A DNA stretch of 64,000 nucleotides, from positions 805,425 through 869,424 of the forward strand of contig NZ_LISX01000002.1 in the NCBI RefSeq assembly GCF_001905465.1. Direction: 5' to 3'. This DNA comes from Kitasatospora sp. CB01950 (GTDB lineage Bacteria; Actinomycetota; Actinomycetes; Streptomycetales; Streptomycetaceae). The position numbers were made by a program, and so were the translations under genes. The notes beneath the pieces were generated by a model. It did not search any database. It was not told the origin of the DNA and saw only the letters and a list, made by a program, of their open reading frames with translations. The stretch's first letter is position 1; each line of letters begins with the position of its first letter. This document shows positions 1 to 8,404 of this stretch, in pieces.

Positions 1-807
1 GTGCTGCACATGGCGTTCTACCTGCGCTCGGGCGGCGGGCTGCGCTATCTCAACGCCTTCGAGGGCGGCGCGCAGCAGGACCGGGTGGCGGGCGGCGCGC
101 ACCGCCTGTGCGAGCGGCTGACCCGGCAGCTGTTGGACCTCGGCGGTGTGCTGCACACCGACGAGCCGGTGCTGTCCGTCCAGCAGACCGGGCCCGAGGC
201 CGTCGTCCGGACGCCCGAGGGGAGTTACCGGGCGGAGGCGGTGGTGGTGGCGGTGCCGCCGCTGCTCGCGGACGCGATCGAGTTCCGTCCGGCGCTGCCG
301 GCCCCGCGGGCGGCGTCGCGGACGGAGCGCGGCTGCGCGGTGAAGCTGAACCTGGTGTTCCCGGAGCCGGTGTGGCGGGCGCACGGCCTGTCGGGCTGGT
401 CGGTGAACGCGGCCGGTCCGCTGCTGTCCACGGTGGACGACACTCCGCCGGAGGGTTCGCCGGGCGTGCTGACCGGGTTCGTGACGGGCGCGGAGGCGCA
501 CCGTTTCGCCGCTCTGCCGCCCGAGGAGCAGCGCGCGGCGGCGGTCGCGCAGGCGTCCCGGCTGTTCCCGATGCTGCCGGAGCCGATCGGCTTCCATGTC
601 ACCGACTGGGTCAACGAGCCGTGGAGCAGGGGCTGTTACGCGGCCCTGTTCGGTCCCGGCGACTGGTCGGTGCTCGGGCCGACGCTGACCGCGCCGCACG
701 GCCGGGTGCACTTCGCGGGCACCGAGACCAGCACCGAGTTCTTCGGCCTGCTGGAGGGCGCGATCCGTTCCGCCCGCCGCGTCGTCGCCGACCTCCTCGG
801 CGAGTAA
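1..807 (+). CDS. Flavin-dependent amine oxidase, C-terminal part (5' truncated by window edge)
   Basis: The reading frame is open from base 1, so these 268 residues are probably the C-terminal 60% of a protein of roughly 450 residues; the GTG at base 1 need not be the start. The fragment matches the flavin monoamine oxidase family. It has the substrate/FAD-domain pattern VVVAVPP, then RGCYAALFGPG, then the FAD-closing motif HFAGTETSTEFFGLLEGAI. Cys212 of the fragment (in RGCY) aligns with the cysteine that carries covalent FAD in mitochondrial monoamine oxidases, so covalent FAD is possible. By family it oxidises an amine or amino acid to an imine with H2O2 release. It is the first gene on the + strand and precedes the ligase operon by about 120 bp. 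Its role in that cluster is inferred from position only. Confidence 0.85.
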   Translation: MLHMAFYLRSGGGLRYLNAFEGGAQQDRVAGGAHRLCERLTRQLLDLGGVLHTDEPVLSVQQTGPEAVVRTPEGSYRAEAVVVAVPPLLADAIEFRPALPAPRAASRTERGCAVKLNLVFPEPVWRAHGLSGWSVNAAGPLLSTVDDTPPEGSPGVLTGFVTGAEAHRFAALPPEEQRAAAVAQASRLFPMLPEPIGFHVTDWVNEPWSRGCYAALFGPGDWSVLGPTLTAPHGRVHFAGTETSTEFFGLLEGAIRSARRVVADLLGE

Positions 808-898
808 GCAGATCCGACGCTCCGTCAGTTCATCCCGTTGGACCTTTCCCCCGGCCCGGTGCGCGCTTCACGAGGGCGTGCCCGGGCGTCGAGTCCTG

Positions 899-914
899 CT
901 TCGGACGTCCGAAG
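899..914. promoter_or_regulatory. 16-bp perfect palindrome upstream of the ligase operon
   Basis: CTTCGGACGTCCGAAG reads identically on both strands. It ends 15 bp before the ATG at 930 and lies just upstream of the likely ribosome binding site (GGAGACCGCC). It could be a repressor operator for the operon or a small RNA hairpin; nothing in the window decides which. Confidence 0.4.
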
Positions 915-929
915 AGACCGGAGACCGCC

Positions 930-2633
930 ATGAGCGATCAGACCCCCATCGCACCGCTCGCCGTCAGGGAGCGCTTCATGTCCGACCCGACACTGGGTGC
1001 GGGCAACTTCCTCGACCGGGCGGTCGAGGCGAATCCGCACCGTGCGGTGCCGTTCGCGTTCAGCCACCGGCTGGACCACCGCGGGCAGGTGGCGCTGCGC
1101 GGGCACAGCCTGCTGGACCTGGTGGCGCTGCGCGACCGGTACGCGGCCTGGTACCACGCGAACGGGGTGCGGCCGGGCGAGCCGGTGGGCGTGGTGATCG
1201 CCGAGGGCCTGGAGCCGCTGCTGCACTTCTTCGCGCTGACCGCGCTGGGCGCGATTCCGGCGCTGGTGAACGACGCGATGCGGCACGACGTGATGGTGCG
1301 CTACCTGAGCCACGTCGGCGTGGTCGGCGTGGTCGCGGACGACACCACCCGGCTGGCGTCGGCGTACCGGAAGGAGCCCCAACTGCGGCCGCGTTTCCTG
1401 TCGTTGACGGCCGAGGTGCAGGCGTTCGACGCGGCGTCGGCGCCGCTGCCCGACGGGTACCCTTACCAGCACGCGGCCGAGGACGTGGTGGCGCTGATCC
1501 ACTCCTCGGGGACGACGGGCACGCCGAAGTCGACGACGCTGGCGCACCGGCAGTTCTGGGAGGGCAAGCAGCCGCGGATGGTGCGTTTCCCGGCGGAGCC
1601 GACCGACCGGCTGATGTCGCTGATGCCGCACACCCACGCGGGGGGCCTGAGCTACTTCCTGACGGCGACGCTGCTGGGCCTGCCGACGGTGGTGATGTCG
1701 GACTGGCGGCGGGTGACGGTGGAGCCGGTGATGGAGGCGTTCCTGCCGACCATGGTGGCCTCGTTCCCGCGCACCTTCGTGGAGTTGGCGACCGGCGAGC
1801 TCCCGACGGCGGGTGCGGCGAAGGTGCACTCCTGGTTCAACACGGGCGACAGCGCGCACTACGGGCACATCCGCCGGCTCGTTCGGCTCGGCGAGCGCCC
1901 GGCGGGGTTGATCCGGCCGTGGCTGCTGCCGCAGGAGCGGGCCGGGCAGGCGGCGCTGCCGGGTTCGCAGTTCGTCGACGGCCTGGGCTCGTCCGAGATG
2001 GGCATGGCGCTGTTCGGGCAGGTCACCTCGCCGGAGACGGAGCGCAACGACCGCTGCGTCGGCAAGCCGTCGGAGGTGGTGGCGCGGGCCACGGTGCTGG
2101 ACGAGGACGGCGTGGAGCTGCCGGACGGCACGGTCGGGCTGTTGGCGGTGGACGCGCCGTCGATCACGCCGGGGTACTGGAACAACGACCGGCTGACGCA
2201 GTCGTTCCGGCAGGGCGGGTACTGGCTGACCGGCGATGTGGCGTACCGGGACGCCGAGGGGCGGTTCTACCACCTGGACCGGACGGTGGACGTGATCGAC
2301 ACCCTGGACGGGCCGGTGTACAGCCTGCCGTTGGAGGAGGTGCTGCTCGCCGACTGCGCCGACCGGGTGCAGGACTGCTCGGTGGTGGGCGTGCCGCACC
2401 CGGACGGCGGGCAGCGGCCGATCGCGGTGGTGCGCCTGCAGGACGGGGCGTCCGCGGACGGGCTGCTGGACGCGGCCAACGCGGAGCTGGCGAAGGCCGG
2501 CCTGGCGGAGCTCGCCGCCCTCGAAGTGGCCGAGGGCGAGGGCGGGTTCCCGCTCGGCCCGACCGGCAAGGTGCTCAAGCGCGAGCTGCGCACCCGGCAC
2601 GCGGGCCTGCTGCTTCCGGCGCGGTCCAGATGA
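930..2633 (+). CDS. AMP-dependent acyl-CoA synthetase/ligase family protein
   Basis: This 567-residue protein belongs to the ANL adenylate-forming superfamily, which activates a carboxylate as acyl-AMP and passes it to CoA or another acceptor. The ATP-binding P-loop motif IHSSGTTGTPKSTTLAH is near residue 190. The adenine region GLGSSEMG is near 355, the hinge region GYWLTGDVAYRD near 435, and the C-terminal catalytic lysine motif GPTGKVLKREL near the end. ATG 930 is preferred because GGAG lies at a good distance upstream. Its stop overlaps the start of the KamA-like gene (ATGA), indicating an operon. It is one of three adenylate-forming enzymes in this cluster. The substrate is unknown; a beta-amino acid or another carboxylate made by the neighbours is an inference. 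Confidence 0.85.
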   Translation: MSDQTPIAPLAVRERFMSDPTLGAGNFLDRAVEANPHRAVPFAFSHRLDHRGQVALRGHSLLDLVALRDRYAAWYHANGVRPGEPVGVVIAEGLEPLLHFFALTALGAIPALVNDAMRHDVMVRYLSHVGVVGVVADDTTRLASAYRKEPQLRPRFLSLTAEVQAFDAASAPLPDGYPYQHAAEDVVALIHSSGTTGTPKSTTLAHRQFWEGKQPRMVRFPAEPTDRLMSLMPHTHAGGLSYFLTATLLGLPTVVMSDWRRVTVEPVMEAFLPTMVASFPRTFVELATGELPTAGAAKVHSWFNTGDSAHYGHIRRLVRLGERPAGLIRPWLLPQERAGQAALPGSQFVDGLGSSEMGMALFGQVTSPETERNDRCVGKPSEVVARATVLDEDGVELPDGTVGLLAVDAPSITPGYWNNDRLTQSFRQGGYWLTGDVAYRDAEGRFYHLDRTVDVIDTLDGPVYSLPLEEVLLADCADRVQDCSVVGVPHPDGGQRPIAVVRLQDGASADGLLDAANAELAKAGLAELAALEVAEGEGGFPLGPTGKVLKRELRTRHAGLLLPARSR

Positions 2634-4069
2634 ACCGCCAGGCGCATCAGCCGTACCAGTACGTGCGGCGGGAGCTGGTCGAGCCGGACTGGCGGCGGCT
2701 GCCGGGCTGGCGGGAGGTGTCGGCCGAGCAGTGGCGGGACGCGCAGTGGCAGCGGGCGCACTGCGTGCAGAACGAGCGGCAGCTGCGGGAGCTCTTCGGT
2801 CCGCTGCTGACCGATCGGTTCTACCGTGAACTGGCCGCCGACCAGGCGCAGTTCGCGACGATGGCGATCCTGCTGCCGCCGCACATGCTGAACACCATGG
2901 CGTCCGACGCCCCGCTGTACCCGGAGGCGTTCACCGAGGCGTTCCTCGCGGACCCGGTGCGCCGGTACATGCTGCCGGTGCGCTCGGACCGGCACCCGGA
3001 GTGGCCCAGCCACCCGCTGGCGACCCGGGACTCGCTGCACGAGAGCGACATGTGGGCGGTGGAGGGCCTGACCCACCGCTACCCGACCAAGGTGCTGGCC
3101 GAGCTGCTGTCGACCTGCCCGCAGTACTGCGGGCACTGCACCCGGATGGACCTGGTCGGCCGCTCCACCCCGCAGGTGGTCAAGGCGCGGCTGGTGCTGC
3201 GGCCGGCGGACCGCGAGGAGCAGATGCTCGACTACCTGAAGCGCACCCCGTCGGTGCGGGACGTGGTGGTGTCGGGCGGCGACCTGGCGAACGTGCCGTG
3301 GCCGCGTCTGGAGTCGTTCCTGATGCGGCTGTTGGAGCTCGGATCGGTCCGCGACATCCGGCTGGCCAGCAAGTCCGTGGTCGGTCTGCCGCAGCACTGG
3401 CTCCAGCCGAAGGTGCTGGCGGGCGTCGGGCGGGTGGCCCGGCTGGCCGCCCGCCGGTCGGTCAACCTGGCGGTGCACACCCACGCCAACCACGCGGGGT
3501 CGGTGACCCCGCTGGTCGCCGAGGCGGCCCGCGGGCTGCTGGACGCGGGCGTGCGGGACGTCCGCAACCAGGGCGTGCTGCTGCGCGGGGTGAACGCCAC
3601 CCCGGCGGCGCTGCTCGACCTGTGCTTCGCCCTCCAGGGCGAGGCGAACATCCTGCCGTACTACTTCTACCTGTGCGACGTGATCCCGAACGCCGAGCAC
3701 TGGCGGCTGCCGCTGTCCGAGGCGCAGCGCCTCCAGGAGGCGATCCTCGGCTACCTGCCGGGCTACGCGACGCCGCGGATGGTTGCGGACGTGCCGCACG
3801 TCGGCAAGCGCTGGGTGCACCAGGCGGTCGACTACGACCGGGAGCGCGGCATCTCGTACTGGACGAAGAACTACCGCACCGCCCTTGAGCTGGACGCCCC
3901 CGAAGTGGGCTCCGAGGAGCAGCAGTTGAGCCGCCGCTTCCCGTACGTGGATCCGGTGGACACGCTGCCGGCGGCGGGCCGCGCCTGGTGGGCGGAGCAG
4001 CTGTCGCGCGGCGACGGCGCACGACTTCCGCAGCAGTTCGATCTTTTGGGCCCCGAGGAGGGCAAGTGA
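2630..4069 (+). CDS. Radical SAM aminomutase, lysine 2,3-aminomutase (KamA) family
   Basis: The 479-residue protein carries the KamA-type radical SAM motif CPQYCGHC (Cys163, Cys167, Cys170), which binds the [4Fe-4S] cluster that cleaves SAM. The family segments NQGVLLRGVN and LPYYFYLCDV follow. A late VPHVGK segment places Lys393 where KamA carries its PLP lysine. KamA enzymes move an alpha-amino group to the beta carbon using PLP and a 5'-deoxyadenosyl radical. In lysine enzymes two aspartates hold the substrate side-chain amine. Here the first position (LRGVND in KamA) is alanine (Ala323), while the second is kept (Asp387). The substrate may therefore not be lysine. Start and stop overlap both neighbours, so the gene is in the middle of the operon. 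A beta-amino acid product for the ligases is the simplest reading. Confidence 0.85.
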   Translation: MNRQAHQPYQYVRRELVEPDWRRLPGWREVSAEQWRDAQWQRAHCVQNERQLRELFGPLLTDRFYRELAADQAQFATMAILLPPHMLNTMASDAPLYPEAFTEAFLADPVRRYMLPVRSDRHPEWPSHPLATRDSLHESDMWAVEGLTHRYPTKVLAELLSTCPQYCGHCTRMDLVGRSTPQVVKARLVLRPADREEQMLDYLKRTPSVRDVVVSGGDLANVPWPRLESFLMRLLELGSVRDIRLASKSVVGLPQHWLQPKVLAGVGRVARLAARRSVNLAVHTHANHAGSVTPLVAEAARGLLDAGVRDVRNQGVLLRGVNATPAALLDLCFALQGEANILPYYFYLCDVIPNAEHWRLPLSEAQRLQEAILGYLPGYATPRMVADVPHVGKRWVHQAVDYDRERGISYWTKNYRTALELDAPEVGSEEQQLSRRFPYVDPVDTLPAAGRAWWAEQLSRGDGARLPQQFDLLGPEEGK

Positions 4070-5061
4070 GCGAGGCGCTGGCGCCGTTGCGCCGGATGGT
4101 CTGGATCTTCCCGGACCGGGAGTCGACCCGGTCGGGGGCGATGTGGAAGCACTATTTCTGGGACATGTTCGCGGAGGTCGCCGCCGGGATGGGCATGGAG
4201 TGGTCCCGGCACGCCCCGGAGGCGGTGACGGTGGACGGCACCGATCCGGGCCGGCCGCGGGTGTACGTGGACGACCTGCTGGTCACGCCCGAGGACACCC
4301 TGTTCATCACGGCGCTGTACTCGCTGCCGTACCAGTCGATGGACGTGTTCAACCAGTTGGCGCTGTGCACGGTGCTGGAGCAGGCGGGGTTCTACCTGCC
4401 GTTCCCGGCGCAGGTGTCGCTGCTGGGCAACGACAAGCTGGCGTCGATGCTGTTCCTGGCGGACTCGCCGGTGCCGCCGATCCCGTCGGTGCGGATCGGC
4501 TCCGGCCGGGACGTCTCCAAGCACCAGTACGAGGTGGCGCTCGACGCCTTGACGTTCCCGGCGATCGTGAAGCCGTCCGGCTGGTGCGGCGGCGGCGGGA
4601 TCTGCCTCGCGCGTTCGCCGGAGGACGTGCGCGGCCTGGCGAGCCTGGCGCAGGGCGGTGACACCACGCTGGTGGCGCAGCCGTACCTGGGCGACGGCAC
4701 GGTCGACTACCGGGTGTACGTGATCGACGGGAAGCCGTACGCGGTGCTGCGGCGCACCCCGGAGGAGGGGTCGCCGGTGGCGAACGCGAGCCGGGGCGGT
4801 TCGATGGAGTTCTGCGAGATTCCGGCCGAACTGGTCGACGCCACCGCGTACTTCGCGAAGAAGCTGCCGATTCCGTTCTTCTGCGTGGACTTTCTGCACG
4901 ACGGGGAGCGGTTCTGGTTCTCCGAGCTGGAGCCGGACGGGGTGATCGCCCCGGACTTCGACGACCCGGACCGCTCGGTCCAACGGGACGTCACCCGGGC
5001 CCGGTTCGGGGCCTACCGGGACGCCCACGCGGCGTTCCTCACCGGTGGAGGCGACCGGTGA
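4066..5061 (+). CDS. ATP-grasp domain ligase
   Basis: The GTG start overlaps the upstream stop (GTGA) and gives 331 residues. The sequence has the ATP-grasp pattern: a nucleotide-binding lysine in FPAIVKPSGWCGGGGI, a mid-domain DYRVYVIDGKPYAVLRR, and a metal/ATP end motif FCVDFLHDGERFWFSELEPDG. Family members ligate a carboxylate, activated as an acyl phosphate, to an amine. In small natural-product clusters such enzymes make dipeptides or amide bonds. It sits between the aminomutase and a PaaK-like enzyme in an overlapping operon, so joining a beta-amino acid to another building block is a reasonable but unproven role. Confidence 0.8.
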   Translation: MSEALAPLRRMVWIFPDRESTRSGAMWKHYFWDMFAEVAAGMGMEWSRHAPEAVTVDGTDPGRPRVYVDDLLVTPEDTLFITALYSLPYQSMDVFNQLALCTVLEQAGFYLPFPAQVSLLGNDKLASMLFLADSPVPPIPSVRIGSGRDVSKHQYEVALDALTFPAIVKPSGWCGGGGICLARSPEDVRGLASLAQGGDTTLVAQPYLGDGTVDYRVYVIDGKPYAVLRRTPEEGSPVANASRGGSMEFCEIPAELVDATAYFAKKLPIPFFCVDFLHDGERFWFSELEPDGVIAPDFDDPDRSVQRDVTRARFGAYRDAHAAFLTGGGDR

Positions 5062-6272
5062 CGGGCTTCTCGCTGACCGACGAGCAGGCCGCCGACGGCC
5101 TGGACGTCGTCCGCCGCACCCTCGAACTGCTGCGCACCGTCCCCGAGTTCGGCGACCGGTACGCGGACGCGAAGGCGCCCACGACGCTCGCCGAGCTGGC
5201 GGCGCTGCCGCCGCTGGCCAAGGACGACCTGAACACGGCGCTGGCCCACCTGGAGCCGGCCGCCGAGCAGGGCGCGACCTGGCTGTTCCAGAGCGGCGGT
5301 TCGACGGGCGCGCCGAAGGTCGGGTACGCGCCGACCGGGTTCTACATGGCGAAGGTGTACGAGCACTGGCAGCCGCTGGACCGCGACGACGTCTTCGTCA
5401 ACGCCTGGGGTGCGGGCCGGATGTGGGGCGCGCACTTCCTCGCGGCGGGCCTGGCGGACCTGTCGGGCTGCCGGGTGATCGCGCTGGGGTCGGTGACCCG
5501 CGAGGAGTACCCGGAGTGGCTGGGCTTCCTCGCCGACCGGAAGGTCACCGCGATCGGCGGCACCCCGAGCGTGCTGCGGCTGTGGTTCGCGCACGCCCGC
5601 ACCGCTGGCATTCAACTTCCTTCGCTGCGCAAGGTGTTGTGGCTGGGCGAGGCCTGGCAGCCGCAGCTGGAGGAGGACCTGGCGGTGGTCGCGCCGCACG
5701 CGCGCCGGCACGGCATGTTCGGCTCCACCGAGACCTGGGTGGTGGGCTCCAACACCCAGGACTGCCCGGCCGACACCTTCCACACCTTCCCGCACCAGCT
5801 GGTGCACGTCGGCGACGGCGGGCTGCTGGACTTCACCTCGCTCGACCCGGCGATGCTCAACCCGGTGCTGCGCTACCGCACCGGAGACGCGGGCGAGTTG
5901 ACCGCCTGCCCGTGCGGGCGTCCGGGCCCGGCGATGCGGGTGCTGGGCCGCCGCGACAACGTGGTGCAGGTGCGCGGCCTCGGCCTGCACGTCGACGAGC
6001 TGCTGGCCCGGGTGGAGCGCGAGCCGGGCGTCGTCCGCGCCCAGGTGGTGATCACCGAACAGGGCGGCCGCGCGCAACGGGTCGACGTCCTGGTGCTCGG
6101 CACGCTGCCGGACCCGAACGCGCTGCGGCGTGAACTGCTGTCCGCCACCTTCACGTTGAGCACCGCTTTCGTGCACGACCCGGAGCACGTCGAGATCCGC
6201 GTGGTCGATGCGCTGATCGGCAACGAGCGCACCGGGAAGACCGCCGGCTTCGTCGTGCGGGAGGCGTCGTGA
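5058..6272 (+). CDS. PaaK/LuxE-like adenylate-forming enzyme (first copy)
   Basis: The protein has 404 residues from a GTG start that overlaps the ATP-grasp stop by 4 nt. The P-loop FQSGGSTGAPKVGYAP (near residue 80) and the later segments GMFGSTETWVVGS and YRTGDAGELTACPCG fit phenylacetate-CoA ligase-like and LuxE-like adenylate-forming enzymes. It is shorter than classical acyl-CoA synthetases and has a reduced C-terminal subdomain (VRGLGLHVDELLARVE). It resembles in layout the second PaaK-like enzyme at 8405. It presumably activates a carboxylate in the same pathway. Acceptor (CoA, carrier protein or enzyme) is unknown. Confidence 0.78.
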   Translation: MTGFSLTDEQAADGLDVVRRTLELLRTVPEFGDRYADAKAPTTLAELAALPPLAKDDLNTALAHLEPAAEQGATWLFQSGGSTGAPKVGYAPTGFYMAKVYEHWQPLDRDDVFVNAWGAGRMWGAHFLAAGLADLSGCRVIALGSVTREEYPEWLGFLADRKVTAIGGTPSVLRLWFAHARTAGIQLPSLRKVLWLGEAWQPQLEEDLAVVAPHARRHGMFGSTETWVVGSNTQDCPADTFHTFPHQLVHVGDGGLLDFTSLDPAMLNPVLRYRTGDAGELTACPCGRPGPAMRVLGRRDNVVQVRGLGLHVDELLARVEREPGVVRAQVVITEQGGRAQRVDVLVLGTLPDPNALRRELLSATFTLSTAFVHDPEHVEIRVVDALIGNERTGKTAGFVVREAS

Positions 6273-7552
6273 AACTGCGCGCACCCGAGCGGCTCGGCCG
6301 GGGCTTCAACCTGTTCTGGGTCGGCAAGTCGGTCTCCAACGTCGGCGACCGGGTGACGGTGTTCGTCGTCCCCACCCTGATGATCTTCGTGCTGCACGCC
6401 TCCGCGTTCCAGGTCGGCATCGTCGCGATGGCCCAGTACCTGGGCATTCCGCTGCTCGGCCCGATCGCGGGCGTGCTGGTGGACCGCTGGGACAAGCGTC
6501 TCACCCTGCTGGTCTGCGACCTGGTGCGGCTGGTGGCCGTCGCCGTCATCCCGGTCGCCTACTGGCTGGACTTCCTCTCCACGCCGCTGCTGTTCTGCTG
6601 TGTGGCGGCGGTCTCCGGCGCGACCATCTTCTTCAACGTCGGCTACCTGGTGGCGGTGCCGGCCGTGGTCGAGAAGGAGCACCTGGTGCGCGCCTACTCG
6701 CGGCTGGAGGGCAGCGGCTCGGTCGCCGAGGTCGCCGGCCCGTCCATCGCGGCCGCCCTGTACAGCGCGCTCGGCGCGGCCTCGCTGCTGGTCGACGCGG
6801 CCAGCTACCTGCTCTCCGCGGCCTGCTTCCGCTGGATGCGGCCGTGGGGCGAACCCACCGTCGCGCAGGGCTCGGTGTGGCAGCGCCTCACCCTGGGCTT
6901 CCGGCTGAACTGGCAGGACCCGGTGCTGCGCCGGGTGGTGCTGGCCGCCGTCGTCCTCAACTCGGGCGGGCCGGTGTTCGTCACCGTGCTGCCGGTCTTC
7001 GCCTACCGGGGCCTCGGCGTCACCGTCGGCGTGTTCGGCGCCGCGATGTCCGCGGGCGCGGTCGGCGCGCTGCTCGGCGCGCTGGTCGCCCCGAGGATCG
7101 GCGGACGGCTCGGCATCGGCCGGACGATGGCCTGGTCGCTGCTGCTGCACTGCCTGGTCGGCCTGGGCGTGCTGGCCGCGCCCGCGCTGCCCGCCGGGCC
7201 GGTCATCGCCGTCACCATGGGCTGCTACGGCTTCTTCATGTCCTGCATCAACGTGTGCTCCGCGCCCGCCCGGCAGTCCCGGATGTCCGCGCAGCACCAG
7301 GGCGTCATGCACGCCGCGTTCCGCACCGCCACCTGGGGCGTCATCCCGCTCGCCGCACTGGCCGGCGGCCTCGCCGTCTCGCTGCTCACCGGCCCGCTCG
7401 GCATCCTCGACGCCGCCCGCTGGACGATGGTCGGCGGCACCCTGCTCGCCGCCTGCTCCTTCCTGCCCGCCCTCGGCGTCCAGTCCCGGATGGACGCCGA
7501 CCTGCCGAAGGCCGCCGACAGCGTCACCGAACTCGCGGAGGCCTCCTCATGA
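6269..7552 (+). CDS. Major facilitator superfamily transporter
   Basis: This 427-residue integral membrane protein has about twelve hydrophobic segments. Near residue 75 it has the DRWDKR loop typical of the MFS motif between helices 2 and 3. It looks like the MFS drug/macrolide efflux group (MFS_3 type). It overlaps the PaaK-like gene by 4 nt and the dehydrogenase gene by 4 nt, so it is co-transcribed with the biosynthetic genes. Export of the product, giving self-resistance, is the likely role. Confidence 0.88.
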   Translation: MKLRAPERLGRGFNLFWVGKSVSNVGDRVTVFVVPTLMIFVLHASAFQVGIVAMAQYLGIPLLGPIAGVLVDRWDKRLTLLVCDLVRLVAVAVIPVAYWLDFLSTPLLFCCVAAVSGATIFFNVGYLVAVPAVVEKEHLVRAYSRLEGSGSVAEVAGPSIAAALYSALGAASLLVDAASYLLSAACFRWMRPWGEPTVAQGSVWQRLTLGFRLNWQDPVLRRVVLAAVVLNSGGPVFVTVLPVFAYRGLGVTVGVFGAAMSAGAVGALLGALVAPRIGGRLGIGRTMAWSLLLHCLVGLGVLAAPALPAGPVIAVTMGCYGFFMSCINVCSAPARQSRMSAQHQGVMHAAFRTATWGVIPLAALAGGLAVSLLTGPLGILDAARWTMVGGTLLAACSFLPALGVQSRMDADLPKAADSVTELAEASS

Positions 7553-8388
7553 CGGAACGTCGGACTGTTCTGGTCACCGGCTGCTCGTCCGGCATCGGGC
7601 TGGCCACCGCGGCCGCCGCGAGCCGGGCCGGCTGGGCGGTGATCGCCGCCGTCCGCTCGCCGGAGCGCGCCGACGCGCTGCGAACTGCCGCGCCCGAAGC
7701 GGACGTTCGCCGAGTCGACGTCACCGACGAGGAGTCCGTCGCCGCCTGCTTCGCCGGGATCGACCGGCTGGACGCGGTGGTCAACAACGCCGGGATCTCC
7801 AACTTCGACCCGACGCTGGAGATGTCCACCTCGGCGGCGCTGCGCACCAACCTGGAGGTCAACTTCTTCGGCACGGTGGCGGTTTCGCGCGCCGCGATGC
7901 CGCTGCTGCGTGCCTCCGGCGGCCGACTGCTGACCATCGGCAGCGTGCACGGCATCGTCGGCCAGCCCTTCAACGAGGCGTACTGCGCGGCCAAGTTCGC
8001 CGTCGAGGGCTTCATGGAGGCGCTCGCCCCGGTGGCCGCCGCGCACGGCGTGCGCGTCTCGATGGTGGTGCCCGGCTACGTCCCCGACACCCGGTTCGGG
8101 CACTTCCCCGACGTCAACCGCAAGACCGTGCAGGCCGCTTCGGGCCCGTACGCGGACACCTTCGCCGCGTACGTCGACCGGCTCGGGCAGGGCTGGGCGA
8201 GTGCCGGGCAGCCCGCCGCCGAGGTCGCCGACGCGGTGGTGCGGGCACTGGCCGAGGACGCGCCGCCGTTCCGCATCCCCACCAACGCGTGGGTGGCGGA
8301 CTACCTCGACGCCAAACTCGCCGACCGCGACGGCCGGGCCGTGCAGCGCCTCGCCCAGGACTGGATCGGCCTCACCCCCACCTCGTGA
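7549..8388 (+). CDS. Short-chain dehydrogenase/reductase (SDR)
   Basis: This classical SDR has 279 residues. The cofactor-binding glycine motif TGCSSGIG is at residues 10-17, VNNAGIS follows, and the catalytic serine lies in IGSVHG. The YCAAK motif supplies the Tyr and Lys of the active site. SDRs reduce ketones or oxidise alcohols with NAD(P)H. The ATG overlaps the transporter stop, so it belongs to the operon. Its substrate is not evident. Confidence 0.88.
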   Translation: MTERRTVLVTGCSSGIGLATAAAASRAGWAVIAAVRSPERADALRTAAPEADVRRVDVTDEESVAACFAGIDRLDAVVNNAGISNFDPTLEMSTSAALRTNLEVNFFGTVAVSRAAMPLLRASGGRLLTIGSVHGIVGQPFNEAYCAAKFAVEGFMEALAPVAAAHGVRVSMVVPGYVPDTRFGHFPDVNRKTVQAASGPYADTFAAYVDRLGQGWASAGQPAAEVADAVVRALAEDAPPFRIPTNAWVADYLDAKLADRDGRAVQRLAQDWIGLTPTS

Positions 8389-8404
8389 CTTTGGAGCAAC
8401 CACC

